Shown piece after piece: positions 51,197 through 63,860 of a stretch of 64,000 bases of DNA. Position 1 is the stretch's first letter. Each line of letters starts with the position of its first letter. The stretch comes from Opisthocomus hoazin. Taxonomy: Eukaryota > Chordata > Aves > Opisthocomiformes > Opisthocomidae. The stretch spans positions 4,355,001 through 4,419,000 of the forward strand of contig NC_134442.1 of assembly GCF_030867145.1 (NCBI RefSeq), in the 5' to 3' direction. The notes beneath the pieces were generated by a model, which had not been told where the DNA came from, did not search any database, and was given only the letters and a program-made list of their open reading frames with translations. The translations under genes and the position numbers were made by a program.

Positions 51197-52058
51197 TCTT
51201 TAGTGTCCAAACTTTTATTGTAGGTTTTAATGCCTTCTTTTTAGGACCCAAAGCCTCCTTTTTAGGGTACAAACCCTCATTTCTAAGTTCCAAACCCAGG
51301 GCTCATAGCATCATTTTGAAGGTGCAGAGCCTCCTTTTCAGAGTCCAAAGCATTGTTTATAGGGTCCAAAGTCTCCATTTGAGGTCTCAACCCTCATCTT
51401 TATCTTCAAAACCCTGCTTTTCAGGAGCCAAAGCCTCCATGTAGAATCAAAACTGCTCCTTTAGACTTCGAAGCCTTGTTTGTTTGATGTCCCAAGCTTC
51501 ATTCTGAGGGTCTAAAATCCCATTTCAACAGTACAAAGCCCTGATTTTCAAACCCAAAGCATCACTTCAGGGCTTAAAACCATCAGAAGTTCAGGGTTCA
51601 ATGCCTCAATGTAATTTCCAAAGCCCCATTTTCAGGGCCCAATGTTGCATTCTTAAGCCCCAAGCCATCCTTTGGCGGGTCTAAACTCTACTTTGAAGGG
51701 TCCCAAGCCCTCTTTTACACCTGAAAGCCTCCACTGGAGTGCCCAGAGCCCTCTATTTGGGACGAAATCTCCATTTCTGGAGGCCATGGAGGAACCAAGT
51801 CGTTCCCCTCCTTTTCAGGGTCTAAAGCGTCCCTTGTAGCATCTAGCCTATCCTTTGGAGTGCCCAGAGCCCCATTTTCAGGGCTGAAGCCCTCGTTTAT
51901 GGGATCCAAACCTGTCTTTTATCACTCACAACCTTCTTTTAGGGCCCACAGTTCCATTTTGAGGGTCCTAACTCTCATTTTGGAGGCAGAAAGCCTCTTT
52001 TTAGGCTCCAGAGCTATATTTCTAGCATCCAAAGCATCATTTTGACTTTCCAAAGTCT
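51197..52058. repeat. Degenerate 21-22 bp satellite, block 1 of unit 3
   Basis: Counterpart of 30715-31575. It shares one of the two unit 2 base losses (near 51738). Confidence 0.85.
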
Positions 52059-52971
52059 TAGCTTTGGTGGCAGAGCAGAGAGCAGCCTGGTCCCACTGAG
52101 CGCAAGGCTGCTCTCCTGCCTCGGCTGCCCTCAGCCCGCCGTTGCTCTGCACACCGCTGCCCACGCGATGACCCACAGAGGTCCCTTCCAACCCCTAACA
52201 CACCGCCCTGGCAGTTTTCCTGTGGAGTGCTGGGGACAGCTGCCCAGGGGAACGGGGAGATGGCTCTGCCCCGTCCTGCTGGGAGAGCAGGGCTCGGCCC
52301 TGGTGCTGAGGGCACTGAGCGTCTGCCTTGCTGCTCTCCAGCTCCTCCGGCGTGCGTGGAGCCCTCCGTCACCAGGCATGGGAAGTGTGCGGCTCCAGCG
52401 TACGCACCCGTGGGTGTCCCAGGGCACACGTGGAGATCCCGCCTGGACCCGGGGAGTGACAGCTCTGCAGCCGCTCGTTCAGGCGAGGTGAGCACGCTTT
52501 GTTTTTGCCCTGCGTTAGTGGGGCACGAAGCACTCAGCCCAGCCCTTGAGCGAGCTGTGCATGCTTTCAGCCAGCTGGCACTTGTGCTGCTGCTCAGGAG
52601 AGCCCCTGCAGGTGAATTTGCCGCCTTGGCTTGAAAAACAGGCCAGCACTTCCCTGCTCTTGGGCTGTTGTCCTCTGCCCTCGGTGATTCCTGCCCTGGC
52701 AAGTCCAAGAGATGCCTCTGGGAATGCCCGCCTGCGCAGTGCGTGTCCTTCTGGCCTGGGGCCGTCAAAGCAGATCTCCCTGCAGCTAAGTGATGGCTGG
52801 GAAATGCGTACCCTTGCAGCCCCAGTGTCCTCCAGTGACAACCTGCTGGTCAGCTGAGTCCCCAGGGCTGGCTCAAAGCCTGCACAGTGGGACGCAACTG
52901 CTGCCTCACAAGACCTCTTTCTGTCCTACAAGAGGTCGATGGTGATAGCACCATCTGGAGGGCACCAAGCC

Positions 52972-53788
52972 TTTTTTTAGGGTCCAAACCCTCCTTTGCA
53001 GGGTCAAACCCTCATTGATAAGTTGCAAGCTTCGCTTTTACAATTCACAGACTCCTTTTAAGGGACCAAAGCATTCTCTTGAAGGCCCAAAGTCTGATCT
53101 GAGTGTCAAAGGGCTCCTTTTTAGAGTCCAAAGCCTTATTTGTAGGGTCTAAAGTCTCCTTTCATGGCACCAAAGCCTCATTATCTGGATCCATAGCCTG
53201 ACTTAGAGGATCCAGTCGGCAAGCTGGAGGGTCCAAAGCCTCATTTTAGCATCCAAACTGCTCATTTTGGGTACAAAGCCTCACTTGTTTAATGACCGAA
53301 GCCTCATTTGGAGGCTCCAAAGACCTGTTTTTAGCATACAGAGCCCTAGCTTTTGGCACCAAAACATCATGTGAGGGCAAAAGTCCTGATTTGAGGGTTC
53401 AGCATCTCATTTTCATTTCCAAAGCCTTATTTTCACATCCCAACGCCCCATGCTTCAGGCCCAAACTCTTTTTTGGAGAATCCAAAGTCTCACTTCTAGG
53501 GCCAAACCCCTCTTACAGCTCTAGGCCTGCACTGGAGTGTTTCGTTTTATGGGGCAACAGAGGAACCAAGAGGTTCCCCTCCTTTGCAGGGCCCAAAGCG
53601 TCATTTGTAGACACTCTCCATCCATTTTAGATCCCAGAGCCTTATTTGCAGGGCGGAAATCCTCATTTTTTTGGGTCCAAAGCTGTCTTTTATTAGCCAT
53701 AGACTTTCTTAGGGCACACCGTTCCCTTGTTAGGGTTTAAACCCTCACTTTCAGAGCAGAAAGCATCTTTTTAGGATCCAAAGCTCTA
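52972..53788. repeat. Degenerate 21-22 bp satellite, block 2 of unit 3
   Basis: Counterpart of 32490-33305, with isolated single-base differences. Confidence 0.85.
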
Positions 53789-54662
53789 TTGGTAGTGACC
53801 TCCCCAGGGCCAGGACTCTGCGCTTCCCCTGGCTGCACTTGTTGGGGCTCTGCTGGGGCAGGGTGCGACCCTGGGCTGGTGCAGAGAGCAGCACCACGTC
53901 GTGACTCTGTGCAGGAGCAGGGTTTTGGGTGCCACCGTCGCGAGGCTGCGCCCAGCAGTGCAGGCTGGTCGGGGAGCAGCGCCCCGAGACGTGGGGGCAG
54001 AGGGTGCGGGAAGAGGGGGACAGGCGTGGGGTGCTGAGCGATGGGGCACGGGCTGGCCCTGGAGACCCCCGGGCTGGAGACATCTGCCCCGGGACCAGTG
54101 CAGAGCTGCAGGCCTGGAGCTGGGCAGCACTTGCCTTGGGGGAGAACAACAAAATAGTGCCTGGCACGCGCAGAAGGACCCCTCAGCGTTCACATCCCAC
54201 CCCTCCCTGTAAAAGAAAAGCTAAAAAGGGTGAGGACAGCAAAGCCATCTGCGCTGTTGGTAACACTGAGACTTTTTCTGTCATTTGCATGCGATTCTTT
54301 TATTTGGCTAATGGGATCTGGGAGCCCTTGAGGGCCAGCGTGTGCTGCAGCTGGTGGCCCAGTCCTGGTTCGGCCGTCTGGCGAGGGCCCCTCCAGGGTC
54401 CCTGGTGTGGTGCTGGCCTCTTGTTGGCTGGAGAGTCCTCAGAGCTGCTGGTGCTCCTCTTTGGGGGTGGCCGTGGCCCCCCGGGGGCGTTCCCTGCCCC
54501 AGCTGGTAGTGGAGGGCCTGGGCACAGCCTCCCCAGGCTCCTCCTGGGGCTCTTCTTGCTCCGTGGGGATGGCAGCGGGAGCAGCGGGGCAGCTGCCAGG
54601 TGCCCACCAACAGCGGCGCATGAGGTGCCGAGGAGCTCGTCCGTGCCGGATCTCGCAGGGCT

Positions 54663-54849
54663 GCCGGGGGAGGCAGAGACCCTCCTCAGGAGGCAGCGGG
54701 GCCGGGGGCATCTTGGTCAACATGGCCATGATGGTGTCTTCCACCATGGCTGACTCCAACCCCCTGTTGTCAAAGATCTGCTCCAGCTCCTGCTGGACCC
54801 AGGGCTGCATGGTCTGCAGGAGCATTGGGTGGTTCTGGAAAAGGTCGCT
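54663..54849 (-). pseudogene. TOPORS-like fragment, unit 3
   Basis: Same fragment as in unit 1, with A replacing T in the K-M-P-P-T-P-L-P-P-E-E run. Confidence 0.5.
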
Positions 54850-55584
54850 CCCGTTCGGGGTACAATATAATACAGACAATAATAAACTGTATAGCGCAGT
54901 CCCATACCTACCATACCCACAATACCCACAATGGCTGCAAAACAATAAAAACTACACAATACGTACTGTACAGAGCAATGCATACTCTACATACAGTAAT
55001 CTACATGCAACATATTATAAAACAAAATACCTTAGAAAACTAAACACTCGAGAATGACCAAGCGCCACCCCCACCCCGTCCCTTGGCAATGACAGAGCCA
55101 GTGTGGAGCGTGCTCCATCTGTGTTTCGCTGTGCTTTGTGCAGGACAGGATGGCAGTGCTTGGCTATGCTTGGTTGATTTGGCTTGCCCATCCCTGCTTG
55201 CCTGCCGCGGCTGTAAGCAGATTGGCTCTTCAGCCCCCAACCAGGTGCCTACTGCCTGTAGTAGTTCCGTTCTGCGGTGTCAGTTTCTTTGGGAAGGACC
55301 TGGTGGCAAGCGGCTGCGCAGAGCGGGGTGGCAGTGAACTTCCCAAAGAGGCTATGGTGCCACACTTGGTTTTCCCGGCTAGCTGTTAGCAGGCAGCACT
55401 GGGAGGCAGGCGCTGCTGCCTGCCACGAGGTCTGCAGAGCCTCGTCCCGCAAGCGGAGCATTCAGCGGGGGTCTGCTGGGGGTGTCCGAGCCCAGCTTCT
55501 GCCTCCCCTCCTGCTCGGAACCCTCCATGTTGCCCGCCCCCCCCTAGAATCCACCGTGCCCAGCACCCGGAACCAGCCACTCTG

Positions 55585-55592
55585 TGACATCA
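55585..55592 (+). promoter_or_regulatory. CRE-like site upstream of acrosin copy D
   Basis: TGACATCA, 115 bp before the copy D start codon, in the same context as in copy B. Confidence 0.35.
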
Positions 55593-55706
55593 GCCACGGG
55601 GCCAAGGGTTCCCAGGGCAGCGGGACTGCTGCAGGCACTACGTCGGCTGCTGCACTGCTGGCCACCAGCTCTCGCTTCTTGCAGCTGCCACGTGCCGCTG
55701 GCAGCC

Positions 55707-56932
55707 ATGAATTTTCTCCCCGTCCTGGTCCTGCTGGCCGTGTGCTGGCCGGCGTACGGCATGTGGGACAACTGTGGGTAAGTGGCCCGAGGCTCTGGGA
55801 GGGAGCTGGGGCAGCCCTTGTGGGCTTCACTGGCGGGTGCTCGCTTTTCCCCCTGGCCACACCAAAGCTTCCCAAACGCCATGTGGGAGCCTCAGTTCCT
55901 TGCCAGCAGCCAGGCCGCTGGCACAACTCGCCTACGGGGCTCAAGCACAAACAGGGGTAGATGGACGCATGCCCCACAGGGTTCCGCGGCCCTGCTGTCC
56001 ATGCAGCGCCTGGTGGGGGGGAAGGGGGCTGACCTGCAGCCTGAACAGCAGCAAGCCACCGAGCAGGACATTCATCAGTTTCTGCTTACAGAGGGACCTG
56101 CGGGCACCGGCCCGTGGATTCTTACTACGGCATGTCACGCGTCGTGGGTGGCACCGATGCCCAGCTAGGGGCCTGGCCCTGGATCGTCAGCATCCAGAAG
56201 CCCATCATAGGAGGCATGGCGCATGTCTGCGGAGGGTCTCTCATCAGCCCACAGTGGGTGCTGACAGCAGCCCACTGCTTCATCACGCCCGGGTAAGGAG
56301 GACCAGGGAACAGCCCCACAGCACTAGCACGTGCCCGCTCCACAGCAGCACGTGCTAGCGCCATCCCGCTTCCCTGCAGCACGCCCAGTGCCTGGGCACT
56401 GCCAAGCCCAGCTGAGAGACTGCTCGCGAGAGGGCTGGGCTCACGCCACGGCTTCCTAGCAGCCTCCCGCCCGACACTCCTTGTGCCCAAGGCGTGCTAG
56501 GGCAGTCGCACCCTCCGTAGCGCTGCCTTCCTCTCTGCCCTGTGCAGCAGAAGGCAGGCAACTGCTGGGCTGCTTGCAGCACGGGGCTGCGCTCCCTCTG
56601 ACCCCTCTCTCCACCTGCCTTGCAGGCACATCACCATGTGGCACGTGGTGATCGGGGCCAGCCACTTGACTCAGCTGGGCCCTGAGACCCAAGTGCGCAC
56701 TATTAAGCGGCTACTGGTTCACGAGCACTACTACAACATCACGCAGAGGAACGACATTGCCTTGCTGGAATTGGACCAGCCTGTCCAGTGCGGCTACTAC
56801 GTGCAGCTTGCCTGTGTGCCCGACGCCTGGCTGAGAGTGTCGCAGCTGAGAAGCTGCTACGTCAGTGGCTGGGGTTCCACGACTGCAAGAGGTGAGTTCC
56901 CAAAAGGGACTTGTTTGGCAGGCACAGAGTGA
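55707..56932 (+). pseudogene. ACR-like: Acrosin-like copy D, exons 1 to 3, serine-less
   Basis: Exons 55707-55777, 56092-56292 and 56626-56891 are intact, with signal peptide, activation site, catalytic His and catalytic Asp. Exons 4 and 5 are missing. Reading through the exon 3 donor adds 13 codons (from GEFPKG) to a TGA at 56930-56932, giving a possible 192-residue product with no catalytic serine and an incomplete second barrel. Exon 3 has the CAG marker (V-Q-C) that otherwise occurs only in the downstream exon 3 fragments, so its 3' half came from such a fragment. It cannot be a protease. Expression as a secreted truncated protein is possible but unproven. Confidence 0.88.
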
Positions 56933-58034
56933 CTTCTGCCAGCCCAAGCCCTTACCAAGAGAAACAAGTCCTTCAGCTTCACCTCAGGCAGGCCGGCGTT
57001 TCACTGGTCATTTGGCCAACAGAGAAAGTGATGGAGGAAGGTGGGGTCATCCCAGATCACAAAACAACTCTTCTCTAGAGCTGAAACTCAGCTTCTGGAA
57101 TCTCCTGGCTCCTAGTCCTGGGTAATGTGCTTGATACGTCTGGGCTAAGCTCCTGAATCGTGAAGAAAAAGTTTTTCTTTGTGTAGGGGTGGCGCGACCA
57201 CAGGTATTTCCAACATATTGTACAACCTCTCTTCTCCAGGAGAAACCTAGACTGAGAGAAGAAATGTGGAAATATCACCAGAGGAGGAGACAGAAGGAGT
57301 GTGAGCTCGGGAAGGTGTGGATGCTGACAAGAAGCAGGTGCTCAAATGTTACTGCTTTGCACACACCCTGTGTGCTCACCTTCTCCCAGAATCCCACAGC
57401 TGTGTAGCAGGAGGGCTTTGGTAGGGCAGTGTCAGCCTCACCCCAGCCGGGGCCTGGAGCAGAGCCTGCCCCTCCGACAGCAGCATGGCTGCCTGGCAGC
57501 TGGGTGGGAAAATGGGAAATGGCAGCCCCCGGGGGAAGCAGGGTTGCCCGGGGAGCATCCCAATGCCATCCCTTCCCAGCAGCCCAAGGCAGCACAGCGC
57601 ATGCTGACCCCGGGTGTCCTTACAGCAGAGCCCCAGCTGCCCCGCTGGAGCACAGAGACCTGGAGGGGAGGAGGAGGGGAGACGCTTTAGGTAGCCTGCC
57701 CCCTCCCCAGACACCCCCGGGCATGGAAAGGCCCCGCGCCCTGCCAAGCCGGCGAGTCGCCACTCGTGCCGCGGTGCAGAGGTGGCCACCTCCTGCGTGC
57801 TCTGGGCTGGCGCAGCCTTGCCCTGAGCCGGGGGAAGGTTCCCTGTGCCTCAGTCCAGAGTCCTCACCTGCAAAGCCTCATTTTCAGGGCCAAAATCCTC
57901 ATTTTTGGGGCCCCAACCTGTCTGTTCTTGCCCACAGCCGCGTATTTCCCTGTCCCACTTCACCGCTCTCCACAGCTTCCCCAGGAGGGGACGTGAGAGG
58001 GAGGTGCTGAGCTCTGCTGCTGGGGTCCAGGGAC

Positions 58035-58180
58035 AGGATGCGTGGGAACGGCTCAGAGCTGCGTCAGGGCGGGTTCAGCTGGGCTCAAGGATCCGTTTCT
58101 GCACCGAGAGGGCGGCCGGGCGCTGGGACAGGCTGCCTGAGAGGCGGTCGGTGCCCCCGGCCTGTCCGTGCCCAGGAGCC
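58035..58180 (+). mobile_element. CR1: Old CR1 scrap in unit 4 spacer
   Basis: Counterpart of 23200-23345 in the fourth unit. Confidence 0.72.
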
Positions 58181-58394
58181 CTTTGGGCAGTGCCCTCCAT
58201 GCTCTGCTGTCAGGCCGGGCCAGCCCTGCAGGGCGGGCGGTTGGACGGGGCGATGGCTGCCACTGCCTCCCCAGCCGAAGCTCCCTGCTCTGCCGTGCCC
58301 ACAGGGTCACCGCGAGCAGCCAGCCCACCCTGTGGAGTTCATCACCACATCGCCTGGGAGCAGGGCAGGCACCGGCGGAGGGGAGAGCGGCCCC

Positions 58395-58850
58395 TCAGGC
58401 AGCCAATAGCGGAGAGCAGCACCTCAGGGGAGGGTGGGCACTGCATCTGGGCAGAGTGACAGCACTGTCAGCCAATGGCAGGTCATGACTTCAGGTGAAG
58501 GGCAGGCACTGCAGCCCAGCAGCCTGACCACCTGGGGTCCAATCAGAGGCAGCAGCACCTCAGGGGCGGGTGGGCATTGCATCTGGGCAGAGTGACAGCC
58601 CTGGCAGCCAATGGCAGGTCATTCCCTCAGGTGAAGGGCAGGCACTGTAACCCAGCAGCCTGACCACAAGGGGGCCAATCAGAGGCAGCGTCACCTCAGG
58701 GGAGGGTGGGCACTGCATCTGGGCAGAGTGACAGCACTGTCAGCCAATGGCAGGTCATTCCCTCAGGTGAAGGGCAGGCACTGTAACCCAGCAGCCTGAC
58801 CACAAGGGGGCCAATCAGAGGCAGCAGCACCTCAGGGGAGGAGACTGACA
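58395..58850 (+). repeat. CCAAT-box minisatellite, unit 4
   Basis: Seven CCAAT boxes, as in unit 1 but with a different monomer order. The variant first monomer of units 1 and 3 is absent. Confidence 0.85.
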
Positions 58851-59325
58851 GCCCTCCCGACCTCTGCCGGCCAAGACTACATGGGAAGGAGGCGGGCCCC
58901 GACTGCAGCCAGGCCCAGCTTCACCATGGCTCCTGTGGGGCCTTCCCCGAGGCCGAGCAGCCCCTGGACCAGGCCCAGGGCCCCTCCTCCCCCCTTGCAG
59001 CGCTCCTCTCTGTCTCCTCTGCACCCCCCAGCTGTCCCCGTGTTCTGGAACCCCCCGTCTCCATGATGCTGAGGCCGCCGGGGTGGTGGTGGGGTGGACA
59101 AGGCTGGGTGGGGGTGATGCTTGCCCTGGGGCCATCGGCTCCCCCACATCCCCTCCGTGCAGCCCCAGCGACCCCGCAGCAGCCTGCAGGGTGGTGAGGA
59201 GGGGCAGGACGTGGCTGCCGTCCAGTGTCTGCCCTGAGGTGGCGAGGACGGGGGGGATGTGGGGCTGGGGTCTGCCCCCCGGAGCAGGGGCGTCCCAGGG
59301 CTGATGCTCTCCCCCATCCCCACAG

Positions 59326-59496
59326 CTCCTGCACATCATCTCCTTCCTGACGCTGCCCGCCCTGCTGAGACGGGGCCAGACCTGCCGCTGCCTCCACGAG
59401 GGCTGCGACAGCGAGGCCGCCTGCACCTCCTCTGCACCGCTCTCTGCCCCGCCGCCGCCAGCGCCCGCCCCTGCAAGAGGGCCACCATCCTCAGCT
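59326..59496 (+). other. Candidate spliced exon, unit 4
   Basis: Same open 171-bp segment and splice-like borders as in unit 1. Confidence 0.35.
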
Positions 59497-59554
59497 GTGA
59501 GTCTGTCATTGCCAAGGGACGGGGTGGGGGTGGCGCTTGGTCTCCAGGACTCAT

Positions 59555-60415
59555 CTTTAGTGTCCAAACTTTTATTGTAGGTTTTAATGCCTTCTTTTTA
59601 GGACCCAAAGCCTCCTTTTTAGGGTACAAACCCTCATTTCTAAGTTCCAAACCCAGGGCTCATAGCATCATTTTGAAGGTGCAGAGCCTCCTTTTCAGAG
59701 TCCAAAGCATTGTTTATAGGGTCCAAAGTCTCCATTTGAGGTCTCAACCCTCATCTTTATCTTCAAAACCCTGCTTTTCAGGAGCCAAAGCCTCCATGTA
59801 GAATCAAAACTGCTCCTTTAGACTTAGAAGCCTTGTTTGTTTGATGTCCCAAGCTTCATTCTGAGGGTCTAAAATCCCATTTCAACAGTACAAAGCCCTG
59901 ATTTTCAAACCCAAAGCATCACTTCAGGGCTTAAAACCATCAGAAGTTCAGGGTTCAATGCCTCAATGTAATTTCCAAAGCCCCATTTTCAGGGCCCAAT
60001 GTTGCATTCTTAAGCCCCAAGCCATCCTTTGGCGGGTCTAAACTCTACTTTGAAGGGTCCCAAGCCCTCTTTTACACCTGAAAGCCTCCACTGGAAGTGC
60101 CCAGAGCCCTCTATTTGGGACGAAATCTCCATTTCTGGAGGCCATGGAGGAACCAAGTCGTTCCCCTCCTTTTCAGGGTCTAAAGCGTCCCTTGTAGCAT
60201 CTAGCCTATCCTTTGGAGTGCCCAGAGCCCCATTTTCAGGGCTGAAGCCCTCGTTTATGGGATCCAAACCTGTCTTTTATCACTCACAACCTTCTTTTAG
60301 GGCCCACAGTTCCATTTTGAGGGTCCTAACTCTCATTTTGGAGGCAGAAAGCCTCTTTTTAGGCTCCAGAGCTATATTTCTAGCATCCAAAGCATCATTT
60401 TGACTTTCCAAAGTC
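59555..60415. repeat. Degenerate 21-22 bp satellite, block 1 of unit 4
   Basis: Counterpart of 30715-31575. It matches unit 1 in length at the positions where units 2 and 3 have lost bases. Confidence 0.85.
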
Positions 60416-61327
60416 TTAGCTTTGGTGGCAGAGCAGAGAGCAGCCTGGTCCCACTGAGCGCAAGGCTGCTCTCCTGCCTCGGCTGCCCTCAGCCCGCCGT
60501 TGCTCTGCACACCACTGCCCACGCGATGACCCACAGAGGTCCCTTCCAACCCCTAACACACCGCCCTGGCAGTTTTCCTGTGGAGCGCTGGGGACAGCTG
60601 CCCAGGGGAACGGGGAGATGGCTCTGCCCCGTCCTGCTGCGAGAGCAGGGCTCGGCCCTGGTGCTGAGGGCACTGAGCGTCTGCCTTGCTGCTCTCCAGC
60701 TCCTCCGGCGGGCGTGGAGCCCTCCGTCACCAGGCATGGGAAGTGTGCGGCTCCAGCGTACGCACCCGTGGGTGTCCCAGGGCACACGTGGAGATCCCGC
60801 CTGGACCCGGGGAGTGACAGCTCTGCAGCCGCTCGTTCAGGCGAGGTGAGCACGCTTTGTTTTTGCCCTGCGCTAGTGGGGCACGAAGCACTCAGCCCAG
60901 CCCTTGAGCGAGCTGTGCATGCTTTCAGCCAGCTGGCACTTGTGCCGCTGCTCAGGAGAGCCCCTGCAGGTGAATTTGCCGCCTTGGCTTGAAAAACAGG
61001 CCAGCACTTCCCTGCTCTTGGGCTGTTGTCCTCTGCCCTCGGTGATTCCTGCCCTGGCAAGTCCAAGAGACGCCTCTGTGAATGCCCGCCTGTGCAGTGC
61101 GTGTCCTTCTGGCCTGGGGCCGTCAAAGCAGATCTCCCTGCAGCTAAGTGATGGCTGGGAAATGCGTACCCTTGCAGCCCCAGTGTCCTCCAGTGACAAC
61201 CTGCTGGTCAGCTGAGTCCCCAGGGCTGGCTCAAAGCCTGCACAGTGGGACGCAACTGCTGCCTCACAAGACCTCTTTCTGTCCTACAAGAGGTCGATGG
61301 TGATAGCACCATCTGGAGGGCACAAAG

Positions 61328-62146
61328 CCTTTTTTTAGGGTCCAAACCCTCCTTTGCAGGGTCAAACCCTCATTGATAAGTTGCAAGCTTCGCTTTTACA
61401 ATTCACAGACTCCTTTTAAGGGACCAAAGCATTCTCTTGAAGGCCCAAAGTCTGATTTGAGTGTCAAAGGGCTCCTTTTTAGAGTCCAAAGCCTTATTTG
61501 TAGGGTCTAAAGTCTCCTTTCATGGCACCAAAGCCTCATTATCTGGATCCATAGCCTAATTTAGAGGATCCAGTCGGCAAGCTGGAGGGTCCAAAGCCTC
61601 ATTTTAGCATCCAAACTGCTCATTTTGGGTACAAAGCCTCACTTGTTTAATGACCGAAGCCTCATTTGGAGGCTCCAAAGACCTGTTTTTAGCATACAGA
61701 GCCCTAGCTTTTGGCACCAAAACATCATGTGAGGGCAAAAGTCCTGATTTGAGGGTTCAGCATCTCATTTTCATTTCCAAAGCCTTATTTTCACATCCCA
61801 ACGCCCCATGCTTCAGGCCCAAACTCTTTTTTGGAGAGTCCAAAGTCTCACTTCTAGGGCCAAACCCCTCTTACAGCTCTAGGCCTGCACTGAAGTGTTT
61901 CGTTTTATGGGGCAACAGAGGAACCAAGAGGTTCCCCTCCTTTGCAGGGCCCAAAGCGTCATTTGTAGACACTCTCCATCCATTTTAGATCCCAGAGCCT
62001 TATTTGCAGGGCGGAAATCCTCATTTTTTTGGGTCCAAAGCTGTCTTTTATTAGCCATAGACTTTCTTAGGGCACACCGTTCCCTTGTTAGGGTTTAAAC
62101 CCTCACTTTCAGAGCAGAAAGCATCTTTTTAGGATCCAAAGCTCTA
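61328..62146. repeat. Degenerate 21-22 bp satellite, block 2 of unit 4
   Basis: Counterpart of 32490-33305. It shares the CATAGCCTAATTTAGAGG variant with unit 2. Confidence 0.85.
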
Positions 62147-63020
62147 TTGGTAGTGACCTCCCCAGGGCCAGGACTCTGCGCTTCCCCTGGCTGCACTTGT
62201 TGGGGCTCTGCTGGGGCAGGGTGCGACCCTGGGCTGGTGCAGAGAGCAGCACCACGTCGTGACTCTGTGCAGGAGCAGGGTTTTGGGTGCCACCGTCGCG
62301 AGGCTGCGCCCAGCAGTGCAGGCTGGTCGGGGAGCAGCGCCCCGAGACGTGGGGGCAGAGGGTGCGGGAAGAGGGGGACAGGCGTGGGGTGCTGAGCGAT
62401 GGGGCATGGGCTGGCCCTGGAGACCCCCGGGCTGGAGACATCTGCCCCGGGACCAGTGCAGAGCTGCAGGCCTGGAGCTGGGCAGCACTTGCCTTGGGGG
62501 AGAACAACAAAATAGTGCCTGGCACGCGCAGAAGGACCCCTCAGCGTTCACATCCCACCCCTCCCTGTAAAAGAAAAGCTAAAAAGGGTGAGGACAGCAA
62601 AGCCATCTGCGCTGTTGGTAACACTGAGACTTTTTCTGTCATTTGCATGCGATTCTTTTATTTGGCTAATGGGATCTGGGAGCCCTTGAGGGCCAGCGTG
62701 TGCTGCAGCTGGTGGCCCAGTCCTGGTTCGGCCGTCTGGCGAGGGCCCCTCCAGGGTCCCTGGTGTGGTGCTGGCCTCTTGTTGGCTGGAGAGTCCTCAG
62801 AGCTGCTGGTGCTCCTCTTTGGGGGTGGCCGTGGCCCCCCGGGGGCGTTCCCTGCCCCAGCTGGTAGTGGAGGGCCTGGGCACAGCCTCCCCAGGCTCCT
62901 CCTGGGGCTCTTCTTGCTCCGTGGGGATGGCAGCGGGAGCAGCGGGGCAGCTGCCAGGTGCCCACCAACAGCGGCGCATGAGGTGCCGAGGAGCTCGTCC
63001 GTGCCGGATCTCGCAGGGCT

Positions 63021-63207
63021 GCCGGGGGAGGCAGAGACCCTCCTCAGGAGGCAGCGGGGTCGGGGGCATCTTGGTCAACATGGCCATGATGGTGTCTTCC
63101 ACCATGGCTGACTCCAACCCCCTGTTGTCAAAGATCTGCTCCAGCTCCTGCTGGACCCAGGGCTGCATGGTCTGCAGGAGCATTGGGTGGTTCTGGAAAA
63201 GGTCGCT
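63021..63207 (-). pseudogene. TOPORS-like fragment, unit 4
   Basis: Same fragment as in unit 1, with E-L-E-Q-I-F as in units 2 and 3. Confidence 0.5.
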
Positions 63208-63860
63208 CCCGTTCGGGGTACAATATAATACAGACAATAATAAACTGTATAGCGCAGTCCCATACCTACCATACCCACAATACCCACAATGGCTGCAAAA
63301 CAATAAAAACTACACAATACGTACTGTACAGAGCAATGCATACTCTACATACAGTAATCTACATGCAACATATTATAAAACAAAATACCTTAGAAAACTA
63401 AACACTCGAGAATGACCAAGCGCCACCCCCACCCCGTCCCTTGGCAATGACAGAGCCAGTGTGGAGCGTGCTCCATCTGTGTTTCGCTGTGCTTTGTGCA
63501 GGACAGGATGGCAGTGCTTGGCTATGCTTGGTTGATTTGGCTTGCCCATCCCTGCTTGCCTGCCGCGGCTGTAAGCAGATTGGCTCTTCAGCCCCCAACC
63601 AGGTGCCTACTGCCTGTAGTAGTTCCGTTCTGCGGTGTCAGTTTCTTTGGGAAGGACCTGGTGGCAAGCGGCTGCGCAGAGCGGGGTGGCAGTGAACTTC
63701 CCAAAGAGGCTATGGTGCCACACTTGGTTTTCCCGGCTAGCTGTTAGCAGGCAGCACTGGGAGGCAGGCGCTGCTGCCTGCCACGAGGTCTGCAGAGCCT
63801 CGTCCCGCAAGCGGAGCATTCAGCGGGGGTCTGCTGGGGGTGTCCGAGCCCAGCTTCTGC

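Larger units (their letters stand above)
55503..63860 (+). repeat. Tandem array unit 4
   Basis: A short-form unit of 8358 bp with no insertion, and the cleanest example of the basic repeat. It keeps promoter and exon 1, and passes from exon 3 directly into the spacer. Confidence 0.95.
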
